From: Odontocerum albicorne
Taxonomy: Eukaryota; Arthropoda; Insecta; Trichoptera; Odontoceridae
Length of the DNA stretch: 64,000 nt
Direction of reading: 5' to 3'
Assembly (NCBI GenBank): GCA_949825065.1
Contig: OX463859.1
Span: 26,553,847-26,617,846, forward strand
Both the position numbers and the translations under genes were made by a program. The notes under the pieces are model-generated. The model did not search any database and had not been told where the DNA came from. It worked only from the letters and a program-made list of their open reading frames with translations. This document shows, piece by piece, positions 32,946 through 43,359 of the stretch (position 1 is its first letter; each line of letters opens with the position of its first letter).

Positions 32946-33084
32946 ACGGTATTAATAACAATAAACACTTGCTGTTATGTTTTTTAATGAATTCATACTG
33001 TATTTACACTGTTTCCAGTTAGTTATGTCACTGGGTTAGTGATGATTATGATTGAGAAATAAGTTTTATCAAGTCTAGGAATAC

Positions 33085-33905
33085 ATATTTTTTATCCACT
33101 TTGCACGGATTTTCCTGTTACGCAAAGAGAGCCTGTTTTTTTATTATCTTATTCGTAAGGAAAAATATCAGCCAGGGTTCTTCTCTTACTGCAGGGTAGG
33201 GCCAAAAATATATCCTCAATGTCACTCAGTTGGTTCAATATCTCTATTCCACACGTAACTGAGTGTTAAGTCATGGTATTCGTTGTGTAAGTTGGTATAT
33301 AGAACCGAGGTTTATTTTTTGCACGGATATATTTATAAGGGACATAAACTTTGTACTTCTAGTATCACGAGAGAGTTAAAGCAATCTTGAAAAACATTTG
33401 ATTGGAATTTCGCAATGGATTATATCTTATTGTATTGAGGTTTCTTTAGCACCGTGAGAAGTTCGACATGTTGCTCATATTGTGGATATTAACCTTTTGT
33501 TCTTTACCACAGATATTTCATTTACAACAAACGATATCAAACGCGAGACATTCTTAACGAATGTGAGTCCAACATCAAAGGTTTCGCTCAAATCTTTGAA
33601 TTCTGAAACTATTTTTAATGTTACTTCATGTATTGTATGCTGATGGTGGGCTGATGAAAATGATAGACTTTAGGATACACAGACATTTATTTATATTGAA
33701 CAAGATATGAGTTTGCTAAGTCCAGTAATGTAGAGAGTATAGATTAAGTTATAACTGTGCACAGCTATGAAATGATTTTATTTTTTGATTTTTTTTAAGT
33801 TGCCAGCTAACAATAAACACGTTAAGTAAGTTTTGAAATTTTGTATATCGTCAATCAATATGAGAAATAGCAAAGGACCTAAATTAGATTCTTGTGGTAT
33901 GCTTT
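33085..33905 (-). pseudogene. LINE-A copy with dead reverse transcriptase
   Basis: The low-coordinate end matches 2896-3100 (ATCCACTTTGCACGGATTT, CGCAAAGAGAGCCTG, TCAGTTGGTTCAATATCTC). At the other end the minus strand reads IPQESNLGPLLFLILIDDIQ, the PQGS.LGPLLF block of reverse transcriptase, and then CLLLAGNLKKI where active enzymes have the F/YADDLK catalytic box: both Asp are lost. The middle is full of shifts. R3 cuts it off at 33905. Confidence 0.75.
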
Positions 33906-34100
33906 AATTTTTATTTTTTATTTATTTATTTATTATTACACATGACAAGAAATATACACAATTTGAGAAAAAACAACAGGTAATTTAATTTGGACATACA
34001 ATTTTAATGGATCTGGGTTTATTGCCTTTCATTTGACGTATCCCCAGTAAACTAGGCTTTTGCCTGTATCTCATTGACGATATTGTGGATAATAGATCTT
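33905..34100 (-). mobile_element. R3 repeat, 5'-truncated, inserted at LINE-A
   Basis: Minus orientation: R3 ends at CATGTGTAATAATAAATAAA, an AAAT-type microsatellite tail. Body CAGGTAATTTAATTTGGACA and CCAGTAAACTAGGCTTTTGC matches 39900-40065 (reversed) and 46430-46580. The tail and variable 5' truncation suggest a LINE 3' end. Confidence 0.6.
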
Positions 34101-34439
34101 GTGATGAATTTCACTGAAGACTTGCCCGGACTGCTGTGTATTGAGTTCGTTTTTTAAGATACACGTATATTGAATGCGAAATATGTAAATCTAAATTTTT
34201 GGTGGACTGTTGGTGATCTTTGAAATCCCTCAATGTATGCTATAAATTAGTTTACAATTTTAAATTGAATTCGGTACTAAGAAAATAATTCGTTTTTTTT
34301 TACTCGGGAACCAAATTTACTTAAATTTTTTTGGAATATAAACATGATTTTTTAAGACGTAAAACGTTAGAAGATATTCGTTTATGCAACTGTATCACAT
34401 TCAGCTTTAGGAATAGTGTGGTAAATGTAATGAAAATCA
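34101..34439. other. AT-rich DNA, no gene recognised
   Basis: No feature beyond a 68-codon chance frame on the minus strand (34382-34588). Confidence 0.4.
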
Positions 34440-34657
34440 ATAAGCCTGTGAATATAATGGAATGCAAGTGTCCTGAACAAGTGGGCAAGTACCTGTAAAC
34501 ACGTATTTAAATAATTAGTTTTAAGAATTGTTATCTGGTTGTAAGATAGTACGGAAGTGTTAACTTTTTTTAAGAAATGAAACATCAAGATTTTAAAAAG
34601 TCAAAATTAAGTGTAGGAAATTAAAATTAAGTTTGCTTATAGTTATATAACATCATA
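34440..34657 (+). repeat. R4 repeat, truncated by the LTR insertion
   Basis: AAGCCTGTGAATATAATGGA, AGTTTTAAGAATTGTTATCT and GTGTAGGAAATTAAAATTAA match 595-790. It stops at the LTR target site at 34658. Confidence 0.6.
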
Positions 34658-35123
34658 CATATTTAGCGAATGTCCTTGAAGGACGTGCTGGTGATTTTGA
34701 TTGTTTGGTATTTAAAATAAAATACGTCGATTAGCAATGCGGAAAGTGAGAGTGAATAATCAATGAATAGTTAACAGTGATTAATGGTCGAATGATGCTT
34801 TATTTATCGGTAAGTAGGTATTTATACAATTCAGAACGGGGCGCGTGAGTGCGCCCGCAATATATTTTTATCTCACTCTTGTGCGTGCAGAGATGGTCGC
34901 AGACGTCGCGAATAATATTGTGGGTAGATAATTTGTTGGCGGAAACGGCGAGACAGCGCGATGCGTTCTCTTTCTACTGTGGAATGTATTGTAAATAGTA
35001 TTTTCGGGTAAACAATATCAATGTTTTGGTATGTGACCTTTGGACATATCCGAAGGTCGTTTCGTCGGTCGTTGACCGTGCGTGTTGACAATATTCAGGG
35101 ACGACCGTAGTTCCTACACATAT
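34658..35123 (-). mobile_element. Solo LTR with 5-bp target duplication
   Basis: CATAT at 34658-34662 and 35119-35123 flanks a 456-bp GC-richer block. Read on the minus strand the block starts TGTAGGAACTACGGTCGTCC, has a TATA box (TATAAATACC, 34818-34826), a polyadenylation signal (AATAAAGC, 34797-34804) about 20 bp further on, and ends CATTCGCTAA. TG start, promoter and poly(A) signal in this order with a short duplication are what a solo LTR left by recombination looks like. The last two bases are AA rather than the usual CA. No internal retroviral genes are present. Frames over it are chance. Confidence 0.7.
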
Positions 35124-35134
35124 TTCAACAAGAC

Positions 35135-35345
35135 TTTCTTAGTAACCTATTTAAGACGCTTGTCTCCCAATCCATGTCGGGGTCAATTAAAAAACTAGAC
35201 AGGAATCCTTTAAAAAAAAATAAGAAAGATTCCTGTCTAGTTTTCACTTCAAGTATCTTTAATATATTTTAGGTGTATGGAAGAGATTGCCAAATGGCAA
35301 TACTCCCGCCAAGTTATACTGCACACAACAAATATGAAGCGCAAT
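35135..35345 (+). mobile_element. SINE-B copy with 17-bp inverted repeat
   Basis: Head TTAAGACGCTTGTCTCCC; tail GTTTTCACTTCAAG, GAAGAGATTGCCAAATGGC, CCAAGTTATACTGCA. AAAACTAGACAGGAATC (35191-35207) recurs inverted at 35228-35244, so the joint between head and tail was copied in reverse. Confidence 0.65.
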
Positions 35346-35854
35346 GCAATATAAATATTTGGCATTGTGTGAACTTGATCCAGTTGCATATATTTTTGAT
35401 TGGACACTAAAATAGCTTATCAACTAACCACAAACCTTGATTTGTTATATAATCAGAAATTCCACGCTTTGCATGTATATATATATACTCGTATAATAAC
35501 ATGAAACATCGTTGTATAATGTGGATCTACTATGAATTCTACATATATCAACTATGCATGCAGACGTTCTCCAGAATTAACTTCTTCCGATGTCTGTGTA
35601 CATTCAGTTGTGAACTTGATGCGCAGATGTGTTCTTGGAAACGTTTCCCTTTGATGGAGACTAAGAAATATGAGATTCTTCTTAATTAATTAATTTCAAT
35701 TTACGTGATACTTCATTACGTAAAGGTACAATATATTGATTTTCCTAGGGTAATCTCCCCCAACTAACCAGACATGAGTTACACAAGTGACCATTGCTGG
35801 TTGAGGGGTTACGATTTTTAAATAATATTTTTTTAAAATAGTCTTTTTTTTCCT
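35346..35854. other. AT-rich DNA with a worn SINE-B tail near 35745
   Basis: GGTAATCTCCCCCAACTAAC at 35750 resembles a reversed SINE-B tail. A 62-codon plus frame at 35501 has no motif. Confidence 0.4.
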
Positions 35855-36125
35855 TTGCCTTCAATCCAATATGTTGGGGTATTATGATTGATCTTTTGCC
35901 ATTGCTCATCTTGTAGCATGGAATGGTCTGCCTCTTAGTTTTAGAGATATGGGTAGCATGTGCAGCATTAGGATGACTATCATTTTTTGTAGGTGTTATC
36001 AAGATTTAAGATGTTACATGAATACTGCACAATACACATCTCAAAGCCTTATGTGTTATTATCACATATCGGAAGATCTAAAAAGGTTTCTTTGTAGTTC
36101 GTCTTCTAGTCAATACTCACACACA
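35855..36125 (+). pseudogene. LINE-B C-terminal end and start of 3' UTR
   Basis: The plus strand reads SFAIAHLVAWNGLPLSFRDM, then GSMCSIRMTIIF. WNGLP..FRDM is the LINE C-terminal block also seen at 14.9 and 47.3 kb. Then CTCAAAGCCTTATGTGTTAT and CACATATCGGAAGATCT begin the LINE-B 3' UTR. It breaks off at about 36125. Confidence 0.6.
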
Positions 36126-37432
36126 CCGAGTATGTAGGGCTCCTAACACATACAACATCGAACCACAATTCTGTGCCTACTCCAATGATTATTTACCCGA
36201 AAGATTGATTACTGGAACTGAAGACAGTAATGGCCATCTGTCACGCTCTCTAATATGTTTGAATCACCAATTCAGATGTGTTGAAAATTTTCATATGAAC
36301 GATAAAAAATGTGGTTGAAGCTAATTATTATATTTAAATAACTTAATATGTATTTCGTTATCTTTTTTGGTTTCATATTAAACTTGAAAAAAAAATAGTA
36401 AAACATTAAATAAAATCAAAATAATCAATAAAGTGACAACAATGAGGTAAATATTATTTAGTTAATAATTCATTGTATCACAATCTAATGGACTTCGTTC
36501 CATGTGGTAATATCTTCCAACCAACCGGACAAATGGAAATAAAGGAAGTACATGATCGCAAAAGTGGATTATTTTTATACAAAATTAATTAACAATATTA
36601 ATACGAGTAAGAATGACAAAAGTTAGATTATCAACAAAAAAAAATAATTAGGGACTTTGCAGTATCGGGAATGAAACAAATTATAAAACTGATTTGAAAT
36701 AGTATTTATTAACACATGCCATTGATGAATGAGTCTAACATTGGCAGGTTACTATTTTCAGAATCTTTTTCAATGAAAATTAAATGACGATGGAGAAAAA
36801 AATAGAAGTTCGGTGAACTACTACTAGTAACCTGAGTCTATGATCGAGAATAATTTTCGAGAGATAAGAGGAGGTAGCGACACTTAAACATAGCATACTA
36901 TAGTGACAATGTGTGAATATTACGTATTTTTCTCACATTCATTCGGTCATACTAATATCACTGACTCAGATTTAAGACAAATCTCAAACATATATTTTTA
37001 AAACGCTGTAGTTATGCAACTCATACTCTTTAATATTAAAATAACAGACAGCCACCTATTCCAAAATTAGAAAGAGCAGAGGTTGCTTGAGAAAATAATT
37101 AGTTTTAGTAGACAGGAATTTTTATGGTTATGAAGGCTGAATATAATTTTCAGCATTCATATTTTATTTAGTCTCGCCATGAAAAGAGTATTTATTTAAT
37201 TAACAACACAACAGTATCTTTTATATACAAATGAACTTAAAATGACAAGTTATACAAGTACTTAAAATTATTCACAAAACATACAAATTTTTGTCTTAAA
37301 CTGAAATGAAGATACAAAAAGCAGTAGAAATAATAAATTACAAAGTCATTGTTTAAAATGATTTAATATTATTATGTATATTTAAGTTCAATATATGTAT
37401 ATATATATCACACAATATTACCAAATTTTACC
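36126..37432. other. AT-rich DNA, no gene recognised
   Basis: 36485-36535 (CATGTGGTAATATCTTCCAA) is a short reversed SINE-B tail piece. Otherwise no repeat or frame in 1.3 kb. Confidence 0.45.
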
Positions 37433-37579
37433 ATGTCGACAAACGTAATTGTCGAAGACTTGTTTTATAGTGATAAAGAACTTAGATTTGTTTTTAGTGC
37501 AGATGCGAGATGCAGAATCGAAACCTTTCACATGTTGATGCAGGGTTACTCAACTCCAGAGGCAAAGTATTGTCCTTAA
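37433..37579 (+). CDS. Possible small ORF, 48 codons, unknown
   Basis: ATG in the context TTACCATGT opens a frame reading STNVIVEDLFYSDKELRFVF, then SADARCRIETFHMLMQGYST, ending PEAKYCP. The residue mix is balanced and acidic/hydrophobic, unlike the Phe/Ile/Tyr-rich chance frames nearby. I recognise no family. It could be a transposon N-terminus or chance; there is no supporting neighbour. Confidence 0.2.
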   Translation: MSTNVIVEDLFYSDKELRFVFSADARCRIETFHMLMQGYSTPEAKYCP

Positions 37580-37944
37580 TGTTTCGTTTATACTAGGTTA
37601 TTTATATTAATAAAGGAGAGCACAAAGTTAGTAGCTATATCTGAATATTGTTGTGATATTCTGGCGAATACTAATATATATATATACTTATATTATAAAT
37701 ATCTAAATTGTTGGAAAACTCATTTCCAAGTCTTTGCATACGAATTATAGAGGAGTTTATTTTATAATATTATTCACTACCACTCCAAGGTTTTTAAATG
37801 ATTCATGTTTTTAAACGTGTTCGATATAATTATCGCCCAATATGGGAGGAAATAAATTGACGTTGAATTTATTGAGAACTTGTGCCAATGATGACCACTT
37901 GAGAATTCATTGAATACGTAGTAAGTTAAGTCCACTCGGAATCG
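37580..37944. other. AT-rich DNA, no gene recognised
   Basis: Contains a (TA)n run near 37670 and nothing else. Confidence 0.4.
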
Positions 37945-38214
37945 GTTGGATCGAGTCCAGAGCCACACAGAATAGAGTCCAGAGCCGACACTGTCAGAAA
38001 CAAAAATCTCCTTCGAACCAGCGAAATGAAGGTACTCAGGAGTATTGCTGGCAAAACCCTTAGTGACAGAGTACGAAACACAGAAATCCGAAGGGTGTGC
38101 GATGTTAAAGATATTGTCAGATGGGGACGACAGAGAAGAAGGTTCTAGAACGAACATGTATCCAGAATGGCGAAACCAAGAGCCGTAATAATGGCCAGGG
38201 ACAGTGTCCCCCAA
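37945..38214 (+). pseudogene. LINE-C C-terminal fragment
   Basis: Nucleotides 37976-38214 are close to 27418-27660: CAGAGCCGACACTGTCAGAA, CGAACCAGCGAAATGAAGG, GATATTGTCAGATGGGGACG. One stop (GGTTCTAG) and several changes break it. A minus-strand frame at 37777-38214 is a shadow. Confidence 0.7.
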
Positions 38215-38690
38215 GCAAGTAGACCTCCAGGACGACCTCCCAAAAGATGGAAAGACAGCTGGCAGTCGACGTCACAAGAGGGAAACAATGATGCAGGACC
38301 ATAACAAGCCAACAGGCTTAAAAGAAGAAGAACAACGTGTGAAAGCAATTGACGTTGATTTGGGGCAGTATCTCCAAGCAAGCAGACCTCCAGGATGACC
38401 TCCCAAAAGATGGAAAGACAGCTGGCAGTCGACGTCACAAGAGGGAAACAATGATGCAGGACCATAACAAGCCAACAGGCTTAAAAGAAGAAGAACAACG
38501 TGTGAAAGCAATTGACGTTGATTTGGGGCAGTATCCCTAAGCAAGCAGACCTCCAGGACGACCTCCCAAAAGATGGAAAGACAGCTGGCAGTCGACGTCA
38601 CAAGAGGGAAACAATGATGCAGGACCATAACAAGCCAACAGGCTTAAAAGAAGAAGAACAACGTGTGAAAGCAATTGACGTTGATTTTAA
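38215..38690 (+). repeat. 163-bp tandem repeat, 3 copies, of the LINE-C end
   Basis: Copies start at 38215, 38378 and 38541 (GCAAGYAGACCTCCAGGA); the third is cut short. Each holds the GRPPKRW-coding block (CCTCCCAAAAGATGGAAAGA), the end of the LINE-C ORF and a tail AAGAAGAAGAACAACGTGTG with GCAATTGACGTTGATTTGGG. The copies are nearly identical, so the expansion is recent. Plus and minus frames of 60-118 codons here are by-products. Confidence 0.9.
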
Positions 38691-39539
38691 TTCCTAGGTC
38701 ATACGTTACAAGATATATAAAAAGAATACTTAAAATATGTGATTGAATGTGACATATTTATTAAAATATGATTGGTTAACTAACTGGATTGTTAAACCCC
38801 TTTCATTACCGAGTCAAATAATCAAAGAAAACAAATGTTTCCAAGGATAATCTGATAAAATTACTTAACCAAATAGTGTTTGGTAAATACTCTTTACAAA
38901 TCTTAAACGAGTAACCTCAAGTTTACCATCTTAACATTCTCTTGTGTGAAGAGTTCATACGGACATATTGTTTAACTGAGGCTACCAGCATCTTTCAAAC
39001 CTTCAAACATTCAAGTTTTTTTAATATCAAAATTTCAGCTTCCAATACACAAGCAAAAGTTGACCAAAATTAAATGCGAAACTTTGATTTCAATCGGGCT
39101 GAAACATAATTGAAAATAAAATAGCAAAGTTTAATTAATTACGGTAAAATAAAACTATATAATTATAATAGAAAAAAGTTTTTCCCCTTTATTGAGGCTA
39201 GCGTGCCGTTCCGAAGTTCTCCGAATTTCAAGGTTCTGTACAACGTAACTCTTAATCCTTGTACCGTGCAAGTCCAAAATAGGTAAACCAAGATTCCATC
39301 AAATTTCCATCAACCGTATTCAGAAGCCAACTTCATAAGTTCTCACCTGGGATAATTAGATCGTCAGCCTGTGAAACGATGTTGATAAATTAGTCAAACA
39401 TGTTCAAAGTTTTCGCCTTTCATCCCGAAAATCTCTTCAGATACAATAATTTCGGTTTGTTATAAGAGCAGTGCTCATTTCAGACTGATGCTTAATTACT
39501 TTGGACCACACAAAACAAAAGTGTGTGGTTTATTTACAT
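38691..39539. other. AT-rich DNA, no gene recognised
   Basis: 39190-39500 is slightly richer in G+C but gives no frame or repeat match. Confidence 0.4.
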
Positions 39540-40065
39540 GCAATGGGGTGCCGAATTGAATACAGGCTAAAAGAGGAAAACAATTTAGGCAGTCGATCGG
39601 AGCGTGGTTGTTATTGCGACATGAGTTGGAATACTTGGGCTTGAAAGAGGAATGACTTGTAGCAAAGGTTTGTGTAAGCTTTTAAAAGTTGTATTTTTTG
39701 TTGTTTTTTTCATGATTATGCGCGGTATATTGTGGGACGAACCTTTTAGCCTGTTTAGAGTGATGAAGTATGAGGGGTTTGATTCGCGTGATGGAAACAT
39801 CCACATGTAATTGAGTGTCACTGTTTGTCAGGTTGATGAGAATGTGAAACGGGGTTTTATATAATCAAAAATCGGAAAGAAGTATCGATTTATTTTTTCA
39901 TGATATACTTCCTCAGAGAGATATAGGCAAAAGCCTAGTTTACTGGGGACACGACAAATGAAAGGCAATAAACCCAGATTCATTAAAATTGTGTGTCCAA
40001 ATTAAATTGCCTGATGTTTTTTTCGCAAATTATGTATATTTCTTGTCATGTGTAAAATAAATCAA
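39540..40065 (+). mobile_element. R3 repeat, long copy
   Basis: Reads through AACAATTTAGGCAGTCGAT, GATTATGCGCGGTATATTGT, GTGTCACTGTTTGTCAGGTT, AGGCAAAAGCCTAGTTTACT to CTTGTCATGTGTAAAATAAA. Matches the reverse of 46425-46945 over about 520 bp. A minus-strand frame at 39585-39821 is not convincing as coding. Confidence 0.65.
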
Positions 40066-40275
40066 ATCTTCTTCTCTTCTTCCTGGTGTCATGTCAGGTC
40101 CCCCCAACGTTAACTATCATCTGAGAGTAGGCATCTTTGTCCCCGGCAGCCCGAAAAAGATCCCCAACGCTCCTTATACCAGTCCAATCACGTATATTGC
40201 GGAGCCAGGAGATTCGCCTCCTGCAAACACCTCTTCGACTTTCTTTTTTGCCTTGGATGATCAGGTGCAGTAATT
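40066..40275 (-). pseudogene. LINE-D C-terminal end with GAA-rich tail
   Basis: On the minus strand from 40255 to 40094: IIQGKKESRRGVC, RRRISWLRNIRDWTGI, DLFRAAGDKDAYSQMIVNV, stop. This is the final block of an endonuclease/reverse-transcriptase LINE protein (GRRR.SWL.NLR.W....LFRAA..K....MIAN). The DNA after the stop is AAGAAGAGAAGAAG, a microsatellite-like tail. A plus-strand ORF at 40091-40273 is its shadow. Confidence 0.75.
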
Positions 40276-40939
40276 TATACTTTGCTCCTTTAAGTAGGAC
40301 ACCTTTCGAATTTTAATATTAGTCAACAACTCTCTATCAACTTTGGCTCTTCAATCAAACAAATAAATAAATTTACGAAATTATTTTACTGTTAACAAAT
40401 CAATTAAAATATTTTATACAAGGACAATAATAATGATTTTACGCCCAAAATAAATGACAAAAGAGCGGCAAATATATATTATTTATTAGAATTCCACAAA
40501 GAAACATGAACACTAAAATACGACAACATAAGTGTTGTCTATCTAATAATTATTTTTCACATTTTTCAAACCATATATGTTAATACTGACAAATCATAAT
40601 TTTAAAGATAATGAGATAAAAAAATATCTAACGTTACAAAACTGACTTAAAACAATGAATTTTGAAACAAAAGAGATACATTTAGCCATAATTAAAAACA
40701 AGAAAATAATAAATAACGAAACAATGAAGTTTCACCATACTCCCCTTGGTCTTCTCAACCACATATTATACTCGCATTTGCACTATATGTGTGTTTTGTA
40801 AGTATTTCTTCATTCGTTCGTTCTACACGACTAAACCATTTCAAAGGGCTCTTTTTCATCTTACTCAACACATGTGTCTTAAGTTAACATTTATACCTTA
40901 TTTAACAAAACAAAAATAAATTGTATTGTATTACACTTT
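40276..40939. other. AT-rich DNA, no gene recognised
   Basis: No feature found. Confidence 0.45.
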
Positions 40940-41205
40940 CGTTCTACACAGTACAATCTGGCGGGCTTATTGTCATGTATTCGAGCAATATTTTCCAGCC
41001 AACCAGAAAGATATTAAAGAGGCCTTAAATGGAAACCAAACTGGAATCATGTTTTTAAATCAGGTTCCAAAGTGGAAATCCAAAGATAAATGGAAACCAA
41101 ACTAGAATCATGTTTTTAAATCAGGTTCCAAGTGAAGTGAACCCGCAACTTCCGGGTTGGCCTAGTTGGTCAACGTCTTACCAACTAAGCCACGGCAAAA
41201 GTACA
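40940..41205 (-). mobile_element. SINE-B copy with 62-bp internal duplication
   Basis: Reverse copy: CACAGTACAATCTGGCGGGC, CAGCCAACCAGAAAGATATT, GTGAACCCGCAACTTCCGGG and TCTTACCAACTAAGCCACGG. AAATGGAAACCAAACTRGAA occurs at 41026 and 41088, a duplication of the tail-joint region. Confidence 0.7.
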
Positions 41206-41259
41206 TAGTAATAGATATTCAAAATCATAAAAATACAGAGAACTGGATAGTTTACGTCG

Positions 41260-41560
41260 TTTCTAGGCCTCATAGTCGAAAATGTCTTAGCTATTCCAAC
41301 ATCAATACAGTTGGAAAGCAGAGCTCGGCTGTGGAGTTCACTGTATTTTTTATCTACTTCAAGTCAGTGAGCCGTTGTACATCAGCAAACTCTTCGACCA
41401 CATCGCCGTATTGAATCCGATGGCACACAAAAGTGAAACGATTGTAGCCCACCGATTTGTTTTCTCTTTTTTTTATATTTAAAAAGTAGATATAACCAAA
41501 GCCATAGGTATCCTTACACCCCCGGATTCTAGGTGAAAAAAATAGATAATCAGATAAACT
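41260..41560 (-). mobile_element. SINE-A copy, head missing
   Basis: TTCCAACATCAATACAGTTG, GAAAGCAGAGCTCGGCTGTG, CAGTGAGCCGTTGTACATCA and GTATCCTTACACCCCCGGAT follow the reverse SINE-A order; the tRNA-like head is not seen. Confidence 0.65.
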
Positions 41561-42320
41561 CGAGTAAAGATTTTTTTATAAATTTAACACTTTTTACACG
41601 AAAAAAAATGCCTCAAACCATAATTTATTCCATAGAAAATTCACCAAAGGTAGTAAATTTTAGATACCTTTTTATCAAAGTTCTTTAAAATGTTTACGTC
41701 AATTGAGCCAAGTTACGGTGCCTTGTGGGCGTCATTGCCACGTGGAAATTAATTTTTTTTTCAACCAAAAAAAATATGTGAAAATACTTATTGAAATTGT
41801 TTCCAGTAGCAAGTTTTACTATTTATGAGGTGGTCAGATACAAAATTTATTTCTGATAAATTCAAACCAAGTGTTGAGTGATGCTGTATTAACAAGACTT
41901 GTAAAATATTTTAACTAAGGAACGTTTGCATGATAAAACAGTAGCACAGTAAACTTTGAATCAAGCTGTGGCAATTTAAACCTCTTGTAGATATGTTAAT
42001 TTGTAACTTGTTAATTCAATCTGATATAAGGAAGACGTCAAGATGTATTTCAAGTGGTAACATTTCAATTCAATTACAACTGGAATGATACATTGCCTTC
42101 AGATTTCATTAAAACTTGAACGAAACAGTGAGATTGCTTGAAAGTTTTACAGGCAAACAAGACCTATTCAAGATAGCAGTACTGATAATGATGATGATAC
42201 AGCGCCTCAAAAAAGCGTCAACAGTTCCAACTTTATAAACCATTTATTTTGTTAGATATTCCCAAAATCAATCAATATTTCTATCAAAAGCCGTACGTGT
42301 TAATATTACACATCAAAAGT
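41561..42320. other. AT-rich DNA, no gene recognised
   Basis: 41705-41760 (GTCATTGCCACGTGGAAATT) is a faint SINE-B tail. 42290-42315 is a scrap of LINE-B UTR (AAAAGCCGTACGTGTTAATA). Confidence 0.35.
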
Positions 42321-42730
42321 CCTTAATATACTTTCTTCTTCTTCTTCCTGGCACTGTCCTAACTCATTGCCTAGGTAGGCAATGAGTTAGGGTTGTTGGA
42401 GTTGGCTATTCTCGTTCTCAGGCTGTATATTTTTTGGTTGTAAATCCTTAATATATTCTTCTTATTTTAGGCCTGTTGACCTGTTATGGTCCTGCATCTT
42501 GTGACGTCGACTGCCAGCTATCTTTCCATCTTTTGGGAAGTCGTCCTGGAGGTCTGCTTGCTTGGGGAATACTGTCCCTGGCCATTCTTACGGCTCTTGG
42601 TTCTGCCATTCTAGATACATGTTCGTTCCAGAGCCTTCTTCTCTGTCGTCCCCATCTGACAATATCTTCAACTTCGCACATCCTTCGGATTTCTGTGTTT
42701 AATATATAATATCCTTAATATACTTTCTTC
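42321..42730 (-). mobile_element. Two LINE ends inserted at the same target
   Basis: CCTTAATATACTTTCTTC is present at 42321-42338 and 42713-42730, and as CCTTAATATATTCTTC at 42446. The first gap (42339-42445) holds a LINE end with TTCTTCTTCTTCCTGG start (tail of a LINE-D-like element read in reverse) and a perfect 15-bp stem hairpin at 42358-42391. The second gap holds a LINE-C end. Both read on the minus strand. Confidence 0.7.
42460..42706 (-). pseudogene. LINE-C C-terminal fragment, frame intact
   Basis: Minus-strand codons from 42681 to 42484 read MCEVEDIVRWGRQRRRLWNE, HVSRMAEPRAVRMARDSIPQ, ASRPPGRLPKRWKDSWQSTS. HV.RM and GR.PKRW are hallmarks of RTE-like LINE C-termini. A 5'-truncated copy, it starts at 42706 next to the duplicated target site, and its upstream coding is absent. 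Confidence 0.75.
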
Positions 42731-43359
42731 AAAGTAAATCTTCTCTTTTGAAGCTGCACATGTTTGTAGATTGTAAAGTTGTATATATTAATAACAAACT
42801 AAATGCTCTTTTTGAACCAAGTTATAAAGGAACTAAATAATCCATAGAAATTGTGATACGTGAAGGTCCAGACCAACCTATTTAGGACTTCTAACGGGCT
42901 GAGACAGGATGATGAGTTGGCACTTTGTCCTCTCTGCCAACCCTGACATGTAGATAGAGTGGTGGTTTGTTTGTACGACGCGCTTTTTATGATATTTTTA
43001 ATTACAAAAATTAACCTAAGATCCAGAGAAAAACAGCTGGTGGCAGAAATGGAATCAGCCCTCGGTCAGAAATTTCCACCTTGTGAGTAAGCAAATGTGT
43101 TTCTCTAAGGATTTAACCGACCGCAAAGATTATGGTATTTTCTGAATTGTCTTAGGGGTGGTCACGGTTGCATTATTCATGCAATGCATATGTACGAGTA
43201 GTATTATATTGATTCCCCGTTTTGCTATGTGAAATGGTTCAGGCTGTCAGGTCGTAGAAGCAATATTATTATTACCAGGAGGGCTAGAAAAAAATCACTG
43301 TGCAACTCCTGAAGAAGTTATACGCCATCCTAAATTTATATTTGTAAAGATCCGCAGAG
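42731..43359. other. Unassigned
   Basis: 42870-43150 is richer in G+C (GTCAGAAATTTCCACC, TGGTCACGGTTGCATT). 43265-43355 may be the upstream, scrambled part of LINE-G. No open frame. Confidence 0.35.

Noticed and set aside
37857..38690. AATTGACGTTGA at 37857 and 38683 as a target duplication of the LINE-C fragment
   Set aside because: The motif is part of each 163-bp unit, and the LINE similarity begins about 100 bp after the left copy, so it does not mark the ends.
40091..40273. 60-codon plus-strand ORF rich in Pro and Ser
   Set aside because: It is the reverse of a LINE C-terminal coding stretch (RRRISWLRNIRDW) on the minus strand.
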